This document shows, piece after piece, positions 38,506-45,615 of a DNA stretch of 64,000 nucleotides. The position numbers were made by a program, and so were the translations under genes. The notes under the pieces were generated by a model. That model was given only the letters and a program-made list of their open reading frames with translations. It was not told where the DNA came from and made no database searches. Origin of the DNA: Actinoplanes sp. KI2 (GTDB lineage Bacteria; Actinomycetota; Actinomycetes; Mycobacteriales; Micromonosporaceae). Each line of letters opens with the position of its first letter. Position 1 is the stretch's first letter. Location: assembly GCF_025630775.1 (NCBI RefSeq), contig NZ_JAOSZE010000003.1, positions 264,444 to 328,443 on the forward strand, in the 5' to 3' direction.

Positions 38506-40106
38506 CAGTTCGCTCCTTTCCTCCGGTAGTTCCGCCAGCCGCCGCTGGCGGTGATGTCCGGGGCGCCGGCCGCCGCGTAGGCCTCGCAGAGGAATCCGGT
38601 GACCTCGGCGCCGTCGTCGAGCCCGACCCGGCCCAGCCCGAGCGGCGCCCGGATCCCGGCCAGGAAGCCGCCCACCTGCCCGGCGGGCAGCTGCCACAGC
38701 TCGACGTCGATGGCTGCCCCGCCCTCGGCCACCCGGACCAGGCCGGGCGCGCCGGACGGCAGGTGGTACAGGCGGTAGTGGGGCGCGGTGCGGGCCGTGC
38801 CGACGAGCGTGCCGCCGCGGTCCAGCAGTTCGCCGTTGCGCGGCTCGCCGGAGAGGTGCAGCCCGGCCACGGCGATCGTGATCCGGTCGTCGACCGGGAG
38901 GGCGCGGGCGCTCTGCATCAGCGTGTCGTCGCTGAAGGCCGGGCCGAACAGCGTGATCGACGCGGGCCGGCCGTCGGCGGTGAACCCGTTCGGCACGGTC
39001 ACCGCGGCCATGTCCAGCAGGTTCGCGAACTGCGTGTACCGGCCGAGGGTGAGGTTCCGGCCGATCGGATCCTCGGCGATCTCGGCGCGGGTGTACGTGG
39101 TGCCGATCGTCGGCAGCGCGAGCACGTCGACCCGCTCCCAGATCCGATCGGCGGCCGATTTCAGCTCCTGGAGGCGGTGCTGTGCCGCAAAGGCGTCGGC
39201 GGCGCTGAACCGGTGTCCGGTCTCCAGCACCCGCCGGGTCACCGGCAGCACCGCCTCGGGGTTCGCCTCGAGGAACCCGCCGAGATCGGCCAGCCGCTCG
39301 GCCACCCACGGCCCGCGATACAGCAGCTCGCCGGCCTCCAGCAGCGGCCCGATGTCCACGGTCGCATCCCCGGCGAACCGGGCGAACGCCTTCTCCTGCC
39401 CGGCGTCCGCAAAGAAGTCCAAGCTTTCCGGTACGCCGATCCGGGGCTCGGCGATCACCGGTCGGCGACCGTCCCGCGACCAGGGGTCCTCGGGGTGCCG
39501 GCCGCGGGCGACCCGCAGGACCCGCTCGGCCAGCGGCAGGTCCGCCGCGAAGATCGAGACACAGTCGAGCGAGCGGCAGGCCGGCACCACGCCGAGCGTG
39601 CTGAGCAGACCCCGGGTCGGCTTTACCCCGACGATGCCGTTGAGCGCCGCGGGCACCCGTCCCGAGCCGGCCGTGTCGGTGCCCAGGGCGAACGGCACGA
39701 CTCCGCCGGCGACCGCGACGGCCGAGCCCGAACTGGAGCCGCCCGAGATCAGGTCGCCGCCGAAGACGCTCTCCGGCGTCCCGTACGGCGAGCGCGTCCC
39801 GGTCAGCCCGGTCGCGAACTGGTCGAGGTTGGTCTTGCCGATCACGATCGCGCCGGCGTCCACCAGTCGCTGCACCACCGCGGCGTGCCGCTGCGGCCGG
39901 TACGCGAACCCGGGACAGGCGGCGGTCGTCGGCAGTCCGGCCACGTCGATGTTGTCCTTGACCGCGAACGGCACCCCGGCCAGCGGCAACGCGGGGTCGA
40001 TCTCGTCCGCGCGCCGGTGCAGCTGCGCGGCGGTGAAGGTGCTGATCCAGACACCCTCGCCGCCCAGCTTCGCGGTTACCGCGTCGACGACCTCGTGTGC
40101 GTCCAC
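38502..40106 (-). CDS. atzF: Allophanate hydrolase (AtzF-type, amidase signature)
   Basis: A 534-residue amidase-signature enzyme converting allophanate to carbamate or ammonia and CO2. The Ser-cisSer-Lys triad is visible: Lys in [15 protein letters not shown], cis-Ser in [14 protein letters not shown] and the nucleophile Ser in [14 protein letters not shown]. The region 1-430 is the amidase domain and the last 100 residues ([18 protein letters not shown] onward) match the C-terminal domain specific to allophanate hydrolase. It is the first structural gene after the GntR regulator and is coupled to biuH by TTGA. The GTG at 40104-40106 sits eight bases after a palindrome likely to be the operator. 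Confidence 0.92.
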   Translation of the reverse strand: MDAHEVVDAVTAKLGGEGVWISTFTAAQLHRRADEIDPALPLAGVPFAVKDNIDVAGLPTTAACPGFAYRPQRHAAVVQRLVDAGAIVIGKTNLDQFATGLTGTRSPYGTPESVFGGDLISGGSSSGSAVAVAGGVVPFALGTDTAGSGRVPAALNGIVGVKPTRGLLSTLGVVPACRSLDCVSIFAADLPLAERVLRVARGRHPEDPWSRDGRRPVIAEPRIGVPESLDFFADAGQEKAFARFAGDATVDIGPLLEAGELLYRGPWVAERLADLGGFLEANPEAVLPVTRRVLETGHRFSAADAFAAQHRLQELKSAADRIWERVDVLALPTIGTTYTRAEIAEDPIGRNLTLGRYTQFANLLDMAAVTVPNGFTADGRPASITLFGPAFSDDTLMQSARALPVDDRITIAVAGLHLSGEPRNGELLDRGGTLVGTARTAPHYRLYHLPSGAPGLVRVAEGGAAIDVELWQLPAGQVGGFLAGIRAPLGLGRVGLDDGAEVTGFLCEAYAAAGAPDITASGGWRNYRRKGANC

Positions 40107-40113
40107 ATCGTCG

Positions 40114-40125
40114 ATTGTCGACAGT
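40114..40125. promoter_or_regulatory. Candidate GntR/FCD operator in front of the nitrogen operon
   Basis: ATTGTCGACAGT is an 8-bp perfect palindrome (TGTCGACA) with matching ends except one pair. It fits the general T-N-G-T-N2-A-C-N-A form of FCD-subfamily GntR operators and lies eight bases upstream of the first structural gene of the operon, in the 98-base gap to the regulator gene. Binding here would block the operon promoter; no -10/-35 could be singled out. Confidence 0.45.
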
Positions 40126-40177
40126 TTGGTTTCGGCGATGGCTTCGCCATGTAACGCCGCGGTTTCGCTACGTCAGA

Positions 40178-40248
40178 TTTGCTTGGTCAGATAGGTGCGG
40201 GTTGCTAGGTCAGATACGTGCGGGTTTGCTTGGTCAGATAGGTGCGGG
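40178..40248. repeat. 23-24-bp tandem repeat at the GntR gene end
   Basis: Three units contain T[T]TGCT[T/A]GGTCAGATA[G/C]GTGCGGG, at 40178-40201, 40202-40224 and 40225-40248. The outer two are identical; the middle one has CTA in place of CTT, and that CTA is the stop codon of the GntR gene. The repeat spans the 3' end of the gene and the start of the regulatory gap, so it could also matter for operon control. Confidence 0.9.
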
Positions 40249-40864
40249 CGCCGTGCCGGCCCAGCGTGGCCCGGACGGCCTCGGCATCCCCGGTCTCCAC
40301 CGCCGCGAACAACTGCTCGTGCCGGCGCACGCCGTCCTCGGCGCGGGCGGTCTCGGCCTCGCGGCGCATGTTCACCGCCATGTAGAGCTGGATGCGCACC
40401 AGGATCGACTCGTACAGCTCGGTGAGCTGGCGATTGCCGCCCAGCCGGACAACCTCGGTGTGGAAGCGCCGATGCGCGTTCGCGAGCTCGAGCCGGTCGT
40501 CGGTCTCGGTCGCCTTGCGCATGACGTCGAGCGCGGCCCGCAGCCCGGTCAGGTCGGGCGTGGCGGGCATCGTCGTGATCGCGTGCCGCTCGAGGACGTC
40601 GCGCACCTCGTACAGCTCGCGGACGTCGTCGTCGGAAAGGGTGGCCACCCGGGCCCCGCGCCGGGGGATGTGCTCGACCAGTCCCTGCTGGGCGAGCAGC
40701 CGCATGGCCTCGCGCAACGGGGCCCGGCTGATACCCAGGCGGCGGGTCAGCTGCTCCTCGACGAGGCGTTCGCCGGGATCGGTCCGTCCGCTCAGGATGT
40801 CGCGCCGCAGCCGGTCGACGGCAAGCTCGACGAGACTGTAGGCCGCCAGCTCTTCGTCGCTCAC
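40205..40864 (-). CDS. GntR-family transcriptional regulator, FCD subfamily
   Basis: A 219-residue regulator. The winged-helix DNA-binding domain is at residues 10-75 (SLVELAVDRLRRDILSG, EEQLTRRLGISRAPLREAMR, GLVEHIPRRGARVATLSDDDV). The helical FCD ligand domain follows (ELYEVRDVLERHA, ELANAHRRFHTEVVRLGGNR, HEQLFAAVETGDAEAVRATL), with the His/Asp residues typical of metal-assisted ligand binding. It is encoded first in the operon that it probably represses until a nitrogen compound is present. The last 15 residues repeat RTYLTKQT because of a 24-bp DNA repeat. The start is GTG 40862-40864. Confidence 0.9.
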   Translation of the reverse strand: MSDEELAAYSLVELAVDRLRRDILSGRTDPGERLVEEQLTRRLGISRAPLREAMRLLAQQGLVEHIPRRGARVATLSDDDVRELYEVRDVLERHAITTMPATPDLTGLRAALDVMRKATETDDRLELANAHRRFHTEVVRLGGNRQLTELYESILVRIQLYMAVNMRREAETARAEDGVRRHEQLFAAVETGDAEAVRATLGRHGARTYLTKQTRTYLT

Positions 40865-40887
40865 CCTTGGTAGTGTGCCAGCCCGCG

Positions 40888-40995
40888 TCAGTCGGTCTCC
40901 GAGTCACCCTTCTTGCCACCGCGAACACTCGGCCACACGGCTACCACCACCATGGCGACGCCGATCACGATGAGTAACGTCCAGAACCACGTCAT
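40888..40995 (-). CDS. 35-residue single-span membrane protein
   Basis: A frame that is too short for usual detection encodes MTWFWTLLIVIGVAMVVVAV, a near-ideal single span with an aromatic N-terminus, then VWPSVRGGKKGDSETD. Codon third positions are mostly G/C. It is in the same direction as the GntR gene and 23 bases upstream of it, so it may be co-transcribed, though it lacks a clear ribosome site. The role is unknown. Confidence 0.5.
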   Translation of the reverse strand: MTWFWTLLIVIGVAMVVVAVWPSVRGGKKGDSETD

Positions 40996-41073
40996 CGGCC
41001 GGACATTACCGTTCCGGCCCCCGCGGGACAGGGCCGTGCAAATTCCGACTGCACGGGGGCCGGAACGGCGGGG

Positions 41074-41604
41074 TCACTCGACGAAGTTCTTGCCGGTCTC
41101 GAGGAACGTCTTGAGGTCGCTCAGGATCCAGGCCCAGCCGCCGCCGGCCCCGCTGTCCTCGGTGCCCGCCACCATCGCGGCGGTGGCCGGCGCGCCGACC
41201 AGCTCGTGCGTGACGGTCAGCTTGCAGACGCCCGGCTGCATCTTGGCGTCCTCGATCTCGAAGGTGAGCGTGCTGAACGGCTCGCCCGCCGTGGACGGGT
41301 CCATCAGCATCCGCCAGGTCTGCACCAGGCGCCGCGGCGGCTCGGACTCCAGCACCTCGCCGTCGAGGATCGTGTCCGGGATCTCGAAACCGCTCGCCTT
41401 CGCGAAGGCCTTCATGTCCTCGGTGGCGGTCGCGTGGAACGAGCCGCCCTTCTTCAACTCGTAGTAACTGGGCGCCTGGTACGCGTACCGGTGGTTCCAC
41501 TCCGGGTCGGTGATCGCGGCCCAGATCCGCTCCGGCGTCGCCTTGATCCAGACCCGGTAGACCTGCGTGGTCAGTGCGGTCGTCGTGGCAGTCGTGTCCG
41601 TCAT
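41074..41604 (-). CDS. SRPBCC/AHSA1-like domain protein
   Basis: A 176-residue helix-grip (Bet v1-like) protein. YRVWIKATPERIWAAITDPEW at the start, then YELKKGGSFHATATED, GEVLESEPPRRLVQTWRM and SDLKTFLETGKNF at the end are characteristic of the AHSA1 branch. Family members bind hydrophobic ligands in a cavity. It is translated from the same message as the upstream ArsR gene (ATGA overlap at 41601-41604), a pairing that is common in actinobacteria; the regulator and its SRPBCC partner probably respond together. A GAGGAAG ribosome site precedes the ATG. Confidence 0.9.
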   Translation of the reverse strand: MTDTTATTTALTTQVYRVWIKATPERIWAAITDPEWNHRYAYQAPSYYELKKGGSFHATATEDMKAFAKASGFEIPDTILDGEVLESEPPRRLVQTWRMLMDPSTAGEPFSTLTFEIEDAKMQPGVCKLTVTHELVGAPATAAMVAGTEDSGAGGGWAWILSDLKTFLETGKNFVE

Positions 41605-41921
41605 GTCTCTTCCTCCAGCGCGTGCTTGAGATCGACGAGGGTCGTTACCTGGTGCTCGGTGTACTTGTCGATCCATCGGTCATGGATCAGCCGGATCGGC
41701 ACGGGATTGAGAAAGTGCAGCTTCTCCCGGCCGGAGCGGCGCGTGACGACGAGACCCGCCTCCTCGAGCACCCGCAGGTGCTTGGCGACTCCGAAGCGTG
41801 TCATCTCCAACTCGGACTCCAGCTCGCCGAGGGTGCGGCCGTCACGCTCGAAGAGCAGGTCGAGCAGGAAGCGGCGGCTCGGGTCGGCCAGCGCCTTGAA
41901 CACCCGGTCGTCGTCATCCAT
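41601..41921 (-). CDS. ArsR-family winged-helix regulator
   Basis: A 106-residue ArsR-type repressor lacking metal-binding cysteines, of the SdpR/SRPBCC-linked branch. DRVFKALADPSRRFLLDLL begins helix 1-2, LGELESELEMTRFGVAKHL is the helix-turn-helix, and RRSGREKLHFLNPVPIRLI the wing. It heads a two-gene operon with the AHSA1 protein. A perfect 8-4-8 palindrome lies 11 bases upstream of its start, consistent with autorepression. The ATG is at 41919-41921. Confidence 0.93.
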   Translation of the reverse strand: MDDDDRVFKALADPSRRFLLDLLFERDGRTLGELESELEMTRFGVAKHLRVLEEAGLVVTRRSGREKLHFLNPVPIRLIHDRWIDKYTEHQVTTLVDLKHALEEET

Positions 41922-41932
41922 GACGCAAAGTT

Positions 41933-41952
41933 ATGTGACCAAAAGGTCACAT
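41933..41952. promoter_or_regulatory. Perfect palindromic operator of the ArsR operon
   Basis: ATGTGACC AAAA GGTCACAT is a perfect inverted repeat with arms of eight bases and a 4-base centre, 11 bases upstream of the ArsR start. Position and shape fit an autorepressor site that overlaps the promoter or the ribosome-binding region. No other gene lies within 560 bases on the far side. Confidence 0.75.
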
Positions 41953-42453
41953 GTCAAGCCGGACCTCGATTGCCCAGCGTGACCGCGCGCTGATTGCCGG
42001 TCAGATTTAAGGGAGGGCTAATAGACGCGCATCGAAGGTGAGCGTTACGTTCGGGGCCGGAATCACAGACGGCACAGCGCCGGGTGGCGGCCCGGCGCTG
42101 TGCCCCCAAACCCGCTTCCTCGGCGGCGGGTGAGCATCTCTGTGCTCCCGCCGGCGGTCTGAGCGCCCGGCCGCACGTGGTCTTCCTCAACGAAGTAGCG
42201 GCTCGGTAGGTCCCGCGCCCCGCAGAGATTCATTCCGTCTCGTGCCCCGGCCCCCGGCGGTCTTATGCCGGGCATTTCGCCGCGGCTGATCGGTGGCCTT
42301 CGTCACAGGCTTTTCGAGATCATTTCCATCTCGAAGTCATCGGAGCGGCGCTGACCACGCGCTTTCGCTGCTACCGGCGAGCCGGATGGGGCAATTCTGT
42401 GCCAGATTGCTGTCACTGAGCCGACGGGGCGGCCGCGCCAGTTATGGCTGACA
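41953..42453. other. Gap without supportable gene, with one strong hairpin
   Basis: About 500 bases between the ArsR operon and the LuxR-type gene. Apart from the hairpin at 42071-42104 I see no family-like frame. A minus-strand frame at 42063-42275 (70 codons) overlaps the hairpin and has no ribosome site. The last 150 bases drop markedly in GC towards the LuxR gene. Confidence 0.6.
42071..42104. terminator. Orphan perfect 14-bp hairpin
   Basis: GGCACAGCGCCGGG pairs exactly with CCCGGCGCTGTGCC over 14 bp with the 6-base loop TGGCGG. There is no T-run. No gene ends nearby on either strand, so it might mark the end of an unrecognised small RNA or gene, or be an isolated palindrome. Confidence 0.4.
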
Positions 42454-42459
42454 TATAAT
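42454..42459 (+). promoter_or_regulatory. Consensus -10 element of the LuxR-type gene
   Basis: TATAAT (42454-42459) sits in an unusually AT-rich patch (ACATATAATTATTCG) 57 bases upstream of the gene start. A good -35 at 17 bases is missing, so activation or an extended context may be needed. It is the only perfect consensus -10 I saw in the window. Confidence 0.5.
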
Positions 42460-42516
42460 TATTCGTGTCGATGCGGCGCCCATCGGGGGTGGTGCCGCAC
42501 TACGGGGATCGGTGCC

Positions 42517-42714
42517 ATGTTAAATGCACTGTCTACCAGGGAACGTGAAGTTCTGCTCCATTTCTCCAGCGGGCTGACGTACGCACAGATCGGCCGCAGA
42601 ATGGGCATTTCACCGAGCACGGTGGATACCTATCTGCGGCGCATCAAGCAAAAGACCGGTTTCACCGTGAGCGCCGAGCTCATCCTGCTCGGCAGTCAGC
42701 TGCGTGACGTCTGA
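42517..42714 (+). CDS. Stand-alone LuxR-type HTH protein
   Basis: A 65-residue protein that is only a GerE/LuxR DNA-binding domain: LSTREREVLLHFSSGLTYAQ, GRRMGISPSTVDTYLRRIK and VSAELILLGSQL contain the four helices. There is no sensor or receiver domain, so it would be a single-domain regulator similar in size to GerE. Codon choice is unlike the neighbours (TTA, AAT, GCA, TCT, GAA, CAT, ATT), and the region has low GC, hinting at transfer or relaxed adaptation; the TTA codon would place it under bldA control in a streptomycete-like system. Promoter and terminator are visible on either side. Confidence 0.88.
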   Translation: MLNALSTREREVLLHFSSGLTYAQIGRRMGISPSTVDTYLRRIKQKTGFTVSAELILLGSQLRDV

Positions 42715-42750
42715 GGGGAAACGTCTGAGGGAAACCAGGAATGTGCGGCT

Positions 42751-42786
42751 GAATACCCCGGGATCAACGACGATTCCGGGGTATTC
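42751..42786 (+). terminator. Terminator hairpin of the LuxR-type gene
   Basis: GAATACCCCGGGA (42751-42763) pairs with TCCGGGGTATTC (42775-42786) in a 12-bp stem, 37 bases after the LuxR-type stop codon. Its downstream arm is the start of a 29-bp direct repeat, so its origin may be linked to that duplication. Confidence 0.7.
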
Positions 42787-42835
42787 CGTTTGCCGGTCAG
42801 GCGAGCGGGGTATTCCGTTTGCCGGTCAGGTGAGC
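42778..42835. repeat. 29-bp direct repeat at the 3' end of the secreted lipoprotein gene
   Basis: Two adjacent copies (42778-42806 and 42807-42835) begin GGGGTATTCCGTTTGCCGGT and differ at one base (C/T near the end). The second copy contains the TCA that is the stop codon of the minus-strand gene ending at 42826. The first copy also forms half of the LuxR terminator stem. Confidence 0.85.
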
Positions 42836-43725
42836 GAGGTAGCAAACTTGTCGCGAGTCGCGATTGCCGAACGGACGGCGTCGAAGCCGGCGCGGTCGCG
42901 AGCGATGGCACGAGCCTGATAGGCCGATTCGACGGTGAACCAGACGCCCACGAGGTTCGTCTCGTCCTTGCACCGGATGTCCGCCAGCGCTGTCTTGATG
43001 TCCCGCTCGGTGATCTCGGCGTCCTCCACGGCCGGGTCGTCCATGGCCGCCATCGGGTCGGTGTAGTTGTACCCGGCCCGTGTCATGCATGCCGACCAGG
43101 CGCGGAAGACCGCGATCACGCGGCTGTCGCTCTGCGACTCCTTGAACGACCAGGAGTCCAGGTCGTTCCCCTTGGTCAGATCGACGCCGGCCGGGACGGT
43201 CGCGGCGATCCGGTCGTCGGCCACACGCATGCAGCCACCCTTCGGCACGGCCCGGCCGCGGACGACCGACTGGCCATTGCCGGTCAGCGCGGTGAGGCCG
43301 TCGTTGCCGAGATTCGGTGCGGGTGCCTTGGGCTCCTTCGCCGGGTCCCGGCTGCCGAGCCCGTAGCCCTCCGTCTTCGCGAGCTCGGCGTCCGTTATCC
43401 CGTAGCGGCGGTCGGTGGCGCTACGCGGCCCGTACGGCGTCTCGGCCACCGGGCCGGTTTTGTAGGCGATGCCGAAGTCGGCCATGCACTTCTGGATCAG
43501 CCGGATCCGGGCGGCGGCGATCCGGACACGCTCGGCCGTGGTGGGCTGGTAGTCCTCGACCGGCAGTCGCAGGTCCACGCTGCGCACGATATGCGGCACG
43601 GCGCCGACCGCGGGCTCGGCCGAGGCCGACGGCGGTGCGGATGGTGCGGCGCTGGCCGTGCACGCCGCGGCCGCCGTGGTCGCGAGCAATGCCACAGCGA
43701 CGGCAATGGTGCGCTTGACTGGCAT
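42826..43725 (-). CDS. Putative lipoprotein, unknown function
   Basis: A 299-residue exported protein. The N-terminus MPVKRTIAVAVALLATTAAAAC ends in a cysteine near residue 22, giving a weak lipobox (AAAC) after a positively charged n-region. A low-complexity linker (SAAPSAPPSASAEP) precedes the body. The body has paired cysteines in LIQKCMADFGI, GGCMRVADD, WSACMTRAGY and DIRCKDETN, a pattern typical of actinobacterial lipoproteins with two similar Cys-M/L-x4-G half-domains. No family name can be given. It is on the opposite strand to the LuxR-type gene and convergent with it. Confidence 0.8.
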   Translation of the reverse strand: MPVKRTIAVAVALLATTAAAACTASAAPSAPPSASAEPAVGAVPHIVRSVDLRLPVEDYQPTTAERVRIAAARIRLIQKCMADFGIAYKTGPVAETPYGPRSATDRRYGITDAELAKTEGYGLGSRDPAKEPKAPAPNLGNDGLTALTGNGQSVVRGRAVPKGGCMRVADDRIAATVPAGVDLTKGNDLDSWSFKESQSDSRVIAVFRAWSACMTRAGYNYTDPMAAMDDPAVEDAEITERDIKTALADIRCKDETNLVGVWFTVESAYQARAIARDRAGFDAVRSAIATRDKFATSLT

Positions 43726-43783
43726 GACATCCCCGTAGTCTGATCATCTCGAGAAGTGGTGTGACCATCGGTACAATGGCGGA

Positions 43784-43822
43784 GCCGTGGCTCCGCTCAT
43801 TACTGGTGAGCGGAACCACGGC
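43784..43822. terminator. Strong hairpin between two secreted-protein genes
   Basis: GCCGTGGCTCCGCTCA (43784-43799) pairs with TGAGCGGAACCACGGC (43807-43822), 15 of 16 pairs, with a 7-base loop. It lies 35 bases downstream of the minus-strand I36-like gene and 59 bases before the start of the following lipoprotein gene, so it probably terminates the former. Confidence 0.7.
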
Positions 43823-43856
43823 GCCATTCGGCGATTCTCGTACGAGTGGGCGAAGG

Positions 43857-44252
43857 TCAGCAGCTGTAGCTGAAGAATCGCGCCGACGAGATCTTGTTGC
43901 GGAACGTCGCGGACGCGTTGCCGGTGTAGCCCGGGTCCAGGCAACCGACGCTGCCGCCCCAGCCGGCGTTGGTGTAAACCCACCAGTAGTAGCTGTCCCG
44001 GTTGTCGTACGACGCCGTGTTGTCGTTGGCGTGCACGCTGGTGTTCGGGAAGTTGTCGTTCGAGAAGTCGTCGTCCGACACGAAGAGATCGAAAACGTAG
44101 CCGGCCCGATCCGGGTGGTAGTAGAGCCCGAACTCGCCGTTTTCCAGCACACCGTTCTTGCCGGTGGCCTGCGCCGGTGCTGCGACCCCGGCGAGCGCGA
44201 TGCCGGTCGCCACTGCGACAGCGCCTGCTGCCGCGATTCCCCGCTTCAACAC
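43857..44252 (-). CDS. Secreted I36/beta-gamma-crystallin-like protein
   Basis: A 131-residue exported protein. A signal peptide covers residues 1-29 (MLKRGIAAAGAVAVATGIAL to AQA). The mature 100 residues, rich in Asp, Asn, Tyr, Phe and Gly (FGLYYHPDRAGYVFDLFVSD, SYYWWVYTNAGWGGSVGCLD, NKISSARFF), are of the peptidase inhibitor I36 (SMPI-like, crystallin fold) kind. The cysteines CLDPG and the last residue C may form one disulfide. Members inhibit metalloproteases or are of unknown function. AGGAGGG-type site lies before the ATG. Confidence 0.8.
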   Translation of the reverse strand: MLKRGIAAAGAVAVATGIALAGVAAPAQATGKNGVLENGEFGLYYHPDRAGYVFDLFVSDDDFSNDNFPNTSVHANDNTASYDNRDSYYWWVYTNAGWGGSVGCLDPGYTGNASATFRNKISSARFFSYSC

Positions 44253-44448
44253 AAGACCCTCCTAGGGGTTTCCTCTGGTGCGGTGACTACGACAGGCTCG
44301 CAGCCGAGCCATAGTGGAGAGCAGTCGCGAGAGTTCGTGGCTTGCGGCTGGAATATTGCTGTGCTAAGCGGCTGAAAATGATCGCGAAGGCGCGAGGCGG
44401 GTGTCGTGCGGCACCGCGCCTAATTGATCGACGGCTATCCCGAATGTT

Positions 44449-45615
44449 CTATTCGGTGATCTCCTGGCGGCGGAGCTTCACCTCCACCACCAGCCCTCCG
44501 CCCGATCGTGCCGACGCCTGCACGGTCCCGTCGTGTGCCTGGACGATGGCGCGGGCGATGGAGAGCCCCAGGCCGGTACCGCGCCCGGAGCGCACCCGCC
44601 CGCCGAGCCGGGTGAACGGATTGAACAGCTCCGGCACCGCGCCCGGCGGCACCACCGGTCCACTGTTGGCGACGACCAGCCGGGCGTGCCCGTCGGCCTC
44701 GGCGACCTCCACCTGCACCCAGCCGCCCGGCTCGTTGTGGCGTACGGCGTTCTGCGCCAGGTTCTGCACGAGCCGGTCGAGCAGCACCGCGTCCGCCTCC
44801 ACCACGACGGCATCGAGGCTGCGCCCGATACTCACCCCGTTGCGGTGAGCCTCCGGGTACACCAGCAGGAGGGCCTCCTCGACCGTCTCGGCGAGGTTGA
44901 CCGGGGCCGGGGTCAGCACCCGATGCTCCGCCCGGGCGAGCGTGAGCATGCCGTCGACCAGGCGCTCATGCCGGTCGTTCACCGCGAGCAGGTTCTCGCC
45001 GAGTTTCAGCAGGTCGGCGGAGGCGTCCGGACGCGCCATCGCCACCTCGATCAGGGTCCGGTTGATCGCGAGCGGAGTCTTGAGCTCGTGCGAGGCGTTG
45101 CCCACGAACCGACTCTGCGTCGCGAATGTCTCCTCCAGCCGGTTCAGCATCGCGTCCGTCGCGTCGGCCAGCTCGCCCCATTCGTCACGGCGGCGGCCGA
45201 GGCCGACCCGTTCCCCGAGGTTGCCGGCGGCGACGCGGCGCGCGCAGGCGGTGATCACGGCGAGCGGGCGCATGGTGGAACCGGCCACGAACCAGCCCAG
45301 CACGAGCGCGCCGGCGACGGCCGCTCCACCGGTCAGCAGGCTCCGCCGGACCACGGCGGCATGCACCGTCTCGTAATACTGCCGCTGGATCCGGTCCTGC
45401 TCCGCGATCGTGCGATTCTTGAGCGTCTCGGCCTGCGCCTCGGTCTCCCTGGCCGGCACGGAGACGTCCACCGCGGGCACCTGTTTGCGGATGGCACGGT
45501 CGGTGGCCAGCAGAATCATCGTGCCCACCGCGGCACTGGCGAGCAGCGCGACGACGCCGGCGAGAGCGGCGACGCGGGCCCGGACGGCGTACCGGCGCAG
45601 CGGCGGCCAGCTCAT
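44449..45615 (-). CDS. Sensor histidine kinase
   Basis: A 388-residue membrane kinase. Span 1 is at about residues 13-36 (VAALAGVVALLASAAVGTMI), a short 70-residue outside loop follows, and span 2 is at about 91-110. A HAMP domain leads to the HisKA box NASHELKTPLAINRT with the phosphorylated His. The HATPase domain has NLAQNAVRHNEPGG (N box), and RGTGLGLSIARAIVQAHDG (G box). The stop lies far from the next gene. It is coupled to the response regulator by ATGA overlap at 45612-45615. Confidence 0.95.
   Translation of the reverse strand: MSWPPLRRYAVRARVAALAGVVALLASAAVGTMILLATDRAIRKQVPAVDVSVPARETEAQAETLKNRTIAEQDRIQRQYYETVHAAVVRRSLLTGGAAVAGALVLGWFVAGSTMRPLAVITACARRVAAGNLGERVGLGRRRDEWGELADATDAMLNRLEETFATQSRFVGNASHELKTPLAINRTLIEVAMARPDASADLLKLGENLLAVNDRHERLVDGMLTLARAEHRVLTPAPVNLAETVEEALLLVYPEAHRNGVSIGRSLDAVVVEADAVLLDRLVQNLAQNAVRHNEPGGWVQVEVAEADGHARLVVANSGPVVPPGAVPELFNPFTRLGGRVRSGRGTGLGLSIARAIVQAHDGTVQASARSGGGLVVEVKLRRQEITE

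Noticed and set aside
35066..40864. A purine or pyrimidine (rut) degradation operon
   Set aside because: There is no RutA, RutD or dihydropyrimidinase-like gene, and the allophanate hydrolase points to biuret-type chemistry instead, although RutB-like specificity of one hydrolase is not excluded.
42063..42275. A 70-codon minus-strand frame
   Set aside because: It overlaps a perfect hairpin, has no ribosome-binding site and resembles no protein family.
42420..44252. Mobile element boundary around the low-GC LuxR region
   Set aside because: No terminal inverted repeats, integrase, transposase or target duplication can be seen; only short direct repeats occur.
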